Source: Actinomycetota bacterium (GTDB lineage: Bacteria; Actinomycetota; AC-67). Taken from it: 9,362 bases of DNA. The stretch covers positions 1-9,362 of the forward strand of contig VAYV01000103.1 in the NCBI GenBank assembly GCA_005883175.1, written 5' to 3'. A program made the position numbers and the translations under genes. Positions 5,177-9,362 of this stretch are shown in pieces; position 1 is the stretch's first letter, and each line of letters opens with the position of its first letter. The notes under the pieces are model-generated. The model searched no databases, had not been told where the DNA came from, and saw only the letters and a list, made by a program, of their open reading frames with translations.

Positions 5177-6109
5177 ATGCCCTATCCCGAGCGCGTCCGC
5201 ATCGTCGAGGTCGGCCCTCGCGACGGCCTTCAGAACGAAGCCACGCCGATCTCGACCGAAGCCAAGGTCGAGCTGATCGACCGCCTCAGCTCGTCGGGGC
5301 TTACGCACATCGAAGTGACCGCGTTCGTGAACCCTGCGCGCATCCCGCAGCTCGCCGACGCGGAGGAGGTCTGCAAACGGATCGACCGGAGGCCCGGCAT
5401 CACGTACAGCGCGCTCGTCCCGAACACCAAAGGCTACGAGCGCGCGACCAACGCACACCTGCGCGACATCGCCGTCTTCCTGTCGGCGACCGAGACGCAT
5501 AGCCGGCGCAATATCGGAACGTCCATCGAAGGATCGTTCGAGCGATACGAGCAGGTGACCGCCCTCGCCGCCGAAGACGGCATCAGCGTTCGCGGTTACG
5601 TTTCGGTGGCATTCGGCTGCCCGTACGAGGGGTTCGTTCCGCAAGAGCGCGTCGTGCAGATCGCGATGCGCCTTCTCGGTCTCGGCTGCTATCAAGTCTC
5701 GCTGGGAGACACAACGGGACTCGGCAACCCCGTGCAAGTGGCGGAAACGGTGGAGATGCTGCGCGGTGCCGGGGCGAGGGAGGAGCAGATCGCGCTCCAC
5801 TTGCACGACACACGAGGCACAGGCCTGGCGAACGCGCTCGCCGGCTTGAGTGCCGGCGTCTCGACGTTCGACTCGTCGCTGGGCGGGTTGGGGGGAACAC
5901 CCTACGCGCCCGGCGCGAACGGGAACCTTGCAACAGAGGAGCTCGTCTTCATGCTCGAAGAGATGGGCGTTTCGACGGGCGTCGATCTCGAGACCGTCTT
6001 GCAAGCCGCGGAAGGTGTGGCGCGCGTCCTCGGTAAGGAGCTGCCGAGCCGGTACCTAAAGGCGACGCGCGCAACCGGTGCACGCGAGGCCGGCGAGGCA
6101 TCGGCATGA
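5177..6109 (+). CDS. Hydroxymethylglutaryl-CoA lyase-like enzyme with Cys-to-Thr change in the active-site loop
   Basis: This 310-residue TIM-barrel enzyme of the HMGL/DRE-TIM family is the last step of leucine breakdown, splitting HMG-CoA to acetoacetate and acetyl-CoA. Visible motifs are VGPRDGLQNE (12-21; Arg15/Asp16, catalytic and metal residues), IEVTAFVNP (45-53; Glu46), SLGDTTGLGNP (175-185), HLHDTRGTG (208-216; metal ligands His208/His210), and the glycine-rich loop GLGGTPYAPGANGN (237-250) with Asn250. In characterised HMG-CoA lyases this loop reads GLGGCPYA and its Cys (266 in the human enzyme) is important for activity. Here it is Thr241 (aca at 5897). The enzyme is the first gene of an operon with hydratase and carboxylase genes, sharing ATGA with the next. 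Context says HMG-CoA lyase; the Thr leaves room for a related acyl-CoA lyase specificity. Confidence 0.88.
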   Translation: MPYPERVRIVEVGPRDGLQNEATPISTEAKVELIDRLSSSGLTHIEVTAFVNPARIPQLADAEEVCKRIDRRPGITYSALVPNTKGYERATNAHLRDIAVFLSATETHSRRNIGTSIEGSFERYEQVTALAAEDGISVRGYVSVAFGCPYEGFVPQERVVQIAMRLLGLGCYQVSLGDTTGLGNPVQVAETVEMLRGAGAREEQIALHLHDTRGTGLANALAGLSAGVSTFDSSLGGLGGTPYAPGANGNLATEELVFMLEEMGVSTGVDLETVLQAAEGVARVLGKELPSRYLKATRATGAREAGEASA

Positions 6110-6888
6110 GCGAAGCGGGCTCGATCGAGAAGGGCCCGGACGGCGTCTACACGTTCACCCTTGCTCGGCCCGACGCGATGAACGCGCTCAACCGAGAGCT
6201 CGTCGAACTGATCGCCGAAGCCTCGAATGCGGTTCGCGACGATCCGGATGCGCGCGCGACGATCTTCGTCGGGCTCGGCGATCGCGCGTTCAGCGCCGGC
6301 GCCGACCTGAAAGAGCGCGCCGGCCTCGGATCCATCGAGGTTGCCGAAGCCGTCGCCTCGATCTCGCGTGCGATCCAAGCAGTTGCCGAGATCCCCGTCC
6401 CGACGATCGCCGCGATCAACGGCGCTGCGCTGGGCGGCGGCTTCGAGCTGGCACTCGCGTGCGACATCCGGATCGCCTCGACGGCGGCCGTCATGGGGCT
6501 CCCCGAGACCACACTTGCGATCATCCCCGGCGGCGGCGGCACCCAGCGTCTCCCCCGTGTCGCCGGCGAGGGCCGAGCGAAAGAGCTCATCTTCACCGGC
6601 CGGCGGATCTCGGCGGCCGACGCGTTGCAGTACGGCATCGTCCACGAGGTCGCTGCGCCCGACGAGCTGCGGATGCGCGCGCTCGCCGTCGCGCGCACGA
6701 TCGCCTCGAACGGCCCGATCGCCGTGCGCGCGGCCAAAGAAGCCATCGTCCGTGGCCTGGAGATGCCGCTCAACGAAGGTGTGACGCTGGAGAACGAGCT
6801 GTACGGGCGCACCGTGCCGACGAAGGACCGGTTGGAAGGGCTCGTGGCGTTCCGCGAGAAGCGCGCGCCCGTGTACCGTGGTGAATAG
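6106..6888 (+). CDS. Enoyl-CoA hydratase, probably 3-methylglutaconyl-CoA hydratase (AUH/LiuC-like)
   Basis: This 260-residue crotonase-fold protein probably converts 3-methylglutaconyl-CoA to HMG-CoA. It shows the usual order: an early strand with LARPDAMNALN, the oxyanion-hole segment AFSAGADLKE (61-70), the second oxyanion Gly in GAALGGGFELALACD (106-120) with the first catalytic Glu114, and GLPETTLAIIPGGGGTQRLP (131-150) with Glu134. The AUH-type signatures GGGGTQRLPR, AKELIFTGR and the C-terminus VPTKDRLEGLVAFREKR are stronger than in generic hydratases. The ATG overlaps the lyase stop (ATGA), indicating translational coupling, and the carboxylase follows after three bases. Both catalytic Glu are present and the length is normal. 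Specificity rests on those signatures and on operon context. Confidence 0.88.
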   Translation: MSEAGSIEKGPDGVYTFTLARPDAMNALNRELVELIAEASNAVRDDPDARATIFVGLGDRAFSAGADLKERAGLGSIEVAEAVASISRAIQAVAEIPVPTIAAINGAALGGGFELALACDIRIASTAAVMGLPETTLAIIPGGGGTQRLPRVAGEGRAKELIFTGRRISAADALQYGIVHEVAAPDELRMRALAVARTIASNGPIAVRAAKEAIVRGLEMPLNEGVTLENELYGRTVPTKDRLEGLVAFREKRAPVYRGE

Positions 6889-6891
6889 CCG

Positions 6892-8424
6892 ATGAGCGAG
6901 TACCCGGAAGACCACCTGCACAAGGTGACCGAAGAGGTCCGTCGCGGGGGCGCGCCCAAGTACCACGATGCCGCCGCGAAGCAGGGCAAGCTCTTCTGCC
7001 GCGACCGGCTCGCGTTGCTCCTCGACGAAGGCTCTTTCGTCGAGGATGCGCTCCTCGCGAACGTGCAAGCGGGTGACCTTCCGGCCGACGGCGTCGTCAC
7101 CGGCATCGGGCGGGTCGCCGGGCGGCCCGTGTGCGTGATGGCCAACGACTCGACGGTGAAGGCGGGCTCCTGGGGCAAGCGCACGGTCGAGAAGATCCTG
7201 CGGATCCAGGAGACCGCGATGCGGTTGCGCGCGCCGATCGTCTACTTGGTCGACTCGGCCGGCGCGCGCATCACGGACCAGATCGAGATGTTCCCCGGCA
7301 GACGCGGCGCCGGCCGCATCTTCAGCACCCAGGTGCAAATGAGCGGCATGGTCCCACAGATCTGCCTGCTGTTCGGACCGAGCGCAGCCGGCGGCGCGTA
7401 CATCCCGGCGTTCTGCGACGTCGTCGTGATGGTCGAAGGCAATGCATCGATGTATCTCGGCTCGCCGCGCATGGCCGAAGAGGTCGTCGGCGAGAAGGTC
7501 ACGCTCGAAGAGATGGGCGGCGCGCGCATGCACTGCACCGTGTCCGGCTGCGGCGACGTGCTCGTCCAGACAGAGCAAGAAGCGCTGGAGTGGTGCAAGC
7601 GCTACCTTGGCTATCTGCCGCAGAATTTCGCCGAGCAGCCTCCGGTCGCCGCCGCACACGAGCCGGCGCCGCATCGCGCGATCGCCGACATGATCCCGGC
7701 GAACCAGAACAAGCCGTTCGACATGCGTGAGCTCGTTACGGCGTTGATCGACAACGGGTCGTGGTGTGAGATCAAGGAGCTGTTCGCCGGCGAGCTGCTG
7801 ACCGGGTTGGCACGCCTGAACGGCCGGGTGGTCGGCGTGCTCGCGAACCAACCGAAGGTGCGGGGCGGCGTGCTCTTCGTCGACAGCGCGGACAAGGCGG
7901 CGCGATTCATCTGGCTCTGCGACGCATTCAGCATCCCGTTGGTGTTCCTCGCCGACGTCCCCGGCTTCATGATCGGCAGCAAGGTCGAGCGCGAGGGCAT
8001 CATCCGGCACGGCGCAAAGATGATCAGCGCCGTCACGGAAGCGACCGTTCCGAAGATCTCCGTGATCGTGCGGAAAGCGTACGGCGCGGGTTTGTACGCG
8101 ATGGCCGGCCCTGCATTCGATCCCGAGGCGACCATCGCGCTGCCGCAGGCGATGATCGCCGTCATGGGTCCCGAGGCGGCTGTGAACGCGGTCTACGCGA
8201 AGAAGATCGCCGAGCTGCCTAAGGATCAGCGCGAGGACTTCGTGCAGCAGAAGCGTGAGGAGTACCGCCAAGACATCGACGTGTACCGGCTCGCGTCCGA
8301 ATTGATCGTCGATGCGATCGTCGATCCGGATGAGTTGCGCGCGGAGCTGATCGCTCGCTTGGAGGCCACCGCTACACGCATGCGCGAGCGCGCGCCGAAG
8401 CGACGCCCGATCACGCCCGTCTAA
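6892..8424 (+). CDS. Acyl-CoA carboxylase carboxyltransferase (beta) subunit, probably methylcrotonyl-CoA type
   Basis: This 510-residue biotin-dependent carboxyltransferase subunit transfers the carboxyl group from carboxybiotin to an acyl-CoA. The N-terminal domain has RDRLALLLDEGSFVE (37-51), DGVVTGIGRV (67-75), IVYLVDSAGARI (116-127) and the oxyanion segment SAAGGAYIP (164-172), then MYLGSPRM and TLEEMGGARMH. The C-terminal domain has VFLADVPGFMIG (351-362), RHGAKMISAV (372-381), RKAYGAGLYAM (394-404) and IAVMGPEAAVNAVY (422-435). The RKAYGAGLYAMAGPAFDP version resembles Bacillus YngE-type proteins rather than propionyl-CoA carboxylase. With the lyase and hydratase just upstream, 3-methylcrotonyl-CoA is the likely substrate. 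The biotin carboxylase/BCCP partner is not in the window and no gene for it follows immediately. Substrate choice is inferred. Confidence 0.9.
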   Translation: MSEYPEDHLHKVTEEVRRGGAPKYHDAAAKQGKLFCRDRLALLLDEGSFVEDALLANVQAGDLPADGVVTGIGRVAGRPVCVMANDSTVKAGSWGKRTVEKILRIQETAMRLRAPIVYLVDSAGARITDQIEMFPGRRGAGRIFSTQVQMSGMVPQICLLFGPSAAGGAYIPAFCDVVVMVEGNASMYLGSPRMAEEVVGEKVTLEEMGGARMHCTVSGCGDVLVQTEQEALEWCKRYLGYLPQNFAEQPPVAAAHEPAPHRAIADMIPANQNKPFDMRELVTALIDNGSWCEIKELFAGELLTGLARLNGRVVGVLANQPKVRGGVLFVDSADKAARFIWLCDAFSIPLVFLADVPGFMIGSKVEREGIIRHGAKMISAVTEATVPKISVIVRKAYGAGLYAMAGPAFDPEATIALPQAMIAVMGPEAAVNAVYAKKIAELPKDQREDFVQQKREEYRQDIDVYRLASELIVDAIVDPDELRAELIARLEATATRMRERAPKRRPITPV

Positions 8425-8545
8425 ACCGCTCGTCCTTCCGCTTCTGCTCGAACTTGAGCGCGCCGCTGCTGCGCGTATCGTTCCACGAACTTCGGCGCTC
8501 CGTCCTTCCCGTCCCTTCCCAACCGAGCCTCCCCGTGGAGGAACG
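8425..8545. other. Short intergenic region after the leucine operon
   Basis: These 121 bases are pyrimidine-rich on the plus strand (repeated ccttcc-type runs near 8501-8520). No clear intrinsic terminator with a T-tract is visible. The region ends in the Shine-Dalgarno sequence of the next gene. A new promoter is expected here but cannot be named. Confidence 0.4.
8537..8541 (+). promoter_or_regulatory. Ribosome binding site of the unrecognised membrane-anchored protein gene
   Basis: The sequence ggagg lies four bases before the ATG at 8546, fixing the start directly ahead of a basic, hydrophobic N-terminus. Confidence 0.65.
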
Positions 8546-9277
8546 ATGGCACTGCTCCGACTGCGGCGGCGGGCGCGTCGCTCGCTGATGGTCGCGCTGA
8601 TCGCGATCGTCGGCGTCTGCATCGCGGGACTCGCCGCCATTTCCGAAGAGCCTTCGAAACCGGGTCCGGTCGCAAAACGCGAAGGCAGCTTCGCGTCGCC
8701 GGCCGCACAAGACGTAGACGCGGCTTCGGCCGCCGCCGTACCCGCGCGCACCGCCGCACCGACCGGCCTCGCCTGCCCGAGCGGCTGGTCATACTTCGAC
8801 AACCCGGTGATGCACTACGGGCTGTGCATCCCGCCGGGTTGGGGATTCACCGACTTCCGCCAGGCTGCGCCCCTCGATCAGATCCCGGCCCTGCAGCTCG
8901 AGAACCTTCACCTCCTCGGTAACGCGTTCCCGTGGCACCCCGGTTCGCTGCCGTTCGACGCGGTGAGGCAGGGAGCTATCGACGTCGAGCTCGACGTCCT
9001 GCCGGCATCCGCTCAGTCGAGCGACGAGTGCCAGCCGGTGACCAAGAAGCCGCTCGGCGCCTCTTCCGTTCTCACGTGCGAGCAGTCGTACGACAACGCC
9101 GGCATGCCTGCCGCGAAGGGCTCTCTGCGCGCGCTCAAGGTCATCATTCCTCTGCGATCTGCGCCTCTCGACGAGCCCGGCGCGCGCCTGCTGATCATCG
9201 CTCGTTCCCGGGCCGGTGCGACCTCTGCGGAGGTGACGACGCTGTGGCAGATCGTGCAGAGCGTTCACACGTACTGA
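8546..9277 (+). CDS. Exported, membrane-anchored protein of unknown function
   Basis: This 243-residue protein was not recognised. It begins with a strongly basic tip (RLRRRARRS), a single hydrophobic segment at about 14-32, and an Ala/Pro-rich linker to about residue 73. An extracytoplasmic domain follows. That domain carries four cysteines in two close groups (Cys77/Cys94 and Cys162/Cys178), likely disulfides, and the pattern CPSGWSYF then YGLCIPPGWGF, which recalls the strand-turn of PsbP/LpqN-like lipid- or ligand-binding folds. The resemblance is too short to assign a family. It ends with LLIIARSRA and TLWQIVQSV, a plausible last strand and helix. There is no lipobox at the hydrophobic segment, so it is a signal anchor or an uncleaved signal rather than a lipoprotein. 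The next exported-protein gene starts inside its last 34 bases, so the two form an operon. Confidence 0.75.
   Translation: MALLRLRRRARRSLMVALIAIVGVCIAGLAAISEEPSKPGPVAKREGSFASPAAQDVDAASAAAVPARTAAPTGLACPSGWSYFDNPVMHYGLCIPPGWGFTDFRQAAPLDQIPALQLENLHLLGNAFPWHPGSLPFDAVRQGAIDVELDVLPASAQSSDECQPVTKKPLGASSVLTCEQSYDNAGMPAAKGSLRALKVIIPLRSAPLDEPGARLLIIARSRAGATSAEVTTLWQIVQSVHTY
9229..9234 (+). promoter_or_regulatory. Ribosome binding site of the partial exported-protein gene
   Basis: The sequence ggaggt, within the coding region of the preceding gene, stands nine bases before gtg at 9244. It is the strongest Shine-Dalgarno match near the end of the window and supports the overlapping start. Confidence 0.55.
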
Positions 9278-9362
9278 AGCTCGCGCTGCCGGCGCTGCTC
9301 GTGGCCGCGTTCATCCTGGCGAGCACGCCGGCGGCCGAAGCGCACAACACCTGGAACGGCGG
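9244..9362 (+). CDS. N-terminus of a second exported protein, cut by the window end
   Basis: A GTG start opens a frame that runs off the window after 39 codons. The translation is MADRAERSHVLKLALPALL, then a hydrophobic run ending ILASTPAAEA, then HNTWNGG. This is a textbook Sec signal peptide with an AEA cleavage site at about residues 31-33; the mature protein would begin HNTWNG. The start overlaps the preceding gene by 34 bases in another frame and has ggaggt nine bases upstream, implying translational coupling. Nothing can be said of the mature function from six residues. An alternative start further in would lose the basic tip of the signal peptide. Confidence 0.7.
   Translation, partial: MADRAERSHVLKLALPALLVAAFILASTPAAEAHNTWNG

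Noticed and set aside
8465..8485. gcgcgccgctgctgcgcg as a terminator hairpin after the carboxylase.
   Set aside because: The stem is only about 4-5 pairs of low-complexity GC, with no T-tract after it.
8421..8522. A 33-codon minus-strand frame starting TTG at 8522 with GGGGAGG five bases upstream, translating to a charged Arg/Gln/Glu-rich peptide.
   Set aside because: The Shine-Dalgarno-like run is the reverse complement of sequence overlapping the next gene's own site, and the purine-rich strand gives such matches by chance. There is no homology and a rare start codon. It could be revisited if conserved.
4403..8802. Very long open frames on the minus strand opposite the HMG-CoA lyase, hydratase and carboxylase genes (533 and 966 codons).
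   Set aside because: They lie antisense to three clear enzyme genes. Their translations are Arg/Asp/His-rich without any family motif, as expected for shadow frames in GC-rich DNA.

Overview
The window is GC-rich throughout, densely packed, and uses GTG as well as ATG starts. It looks like a chromosomal piece of an actinobacterium, probably an uncultured lineage known from a metagenome or single-cell assembly. The main reason is the gene set around the left half. A DEAD/DEAH helicase with a DUF1998/zinc C-terminus faces two TadE-like secretion genes, which is the actinobacterial 'helicase/secretion neighbourhood' seen around Rv3649-Rv3656c of Mycobacterium tuberculosis. A class E-type sortase sits in the same block. 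No rRNA, tRNA, CRISPR array or insertion sequence was seen, and no gene-free stretch exceeds 300 bases.

Layout. (1) 1-904: 3' part of the helicase, but its first ~260 bases are inverted. The family sequence reads on the minus strand from ~262 to the window edge and on the plus strand from ~263 to 904. (2) 849-4646, minus strand, listed here in transcription order: TadE-like protein, second TadE-like protein, PPOX-class flavin/F420 split-barrel protein, a broken sortase, a secreted Cys-rich fibronectin-type surface protein with a C-terminal membrane anchor, and a small CxC/CxxC protein that ends tail-to-tail with the helicase. (3) 4647-4774: divergent intergenic region. (4) 4775-5140, plus: DsrE-family protein. 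(5) 5177-8424, plus: a tight three-gene operon for the lower part of leucine breakdown, encoding a hydroxymethylglutaryl-CoA lyase-like enzyme, a methylglutaconyl-CoA hydratase-like enoyl-CoA hydratase, and an acyl-CoA carboxylase beta subunit. (6) 8546-9362, plus: an unrecognised membrane-anchored exported protein, overlapped by the start of a second exported protein cut by the window end.

How the genes work together. In the leucine pathway the carboxylase makes 3-methylglutaconyl-CoA from 3-methylcrotonyl-CoA, the hydratase converts it to HMG-CoA, and the lyase splits that to acetoacetate and acetyl-CoA. The three genes lie in reverse pathway order, with a 4-base overlap and a 3-base gap, and match the Bacillus yngG/yngF/yngE set. 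The biotin carboxylase/carrier subunit is not in the window. The minus-strand block concerns the cell envelope (Tad-type pseudopilin-like proteins, sortase, candidate sortase substrate).

The most important observations are structural: the inverted helicase segment, and a sortase that has lost an internal piece including the catalytic His region and changes frame there. Both may be assembly or amplification artefacts, and should be checked before either protein is used. On the biological side, the HMG-CoA lyase has Thr where the family has its active-site loop Cys. Two operons appear to be transcribed as leaderless mRNAs. A 39-codon signal-peptide gene start is hidden at the right edge.
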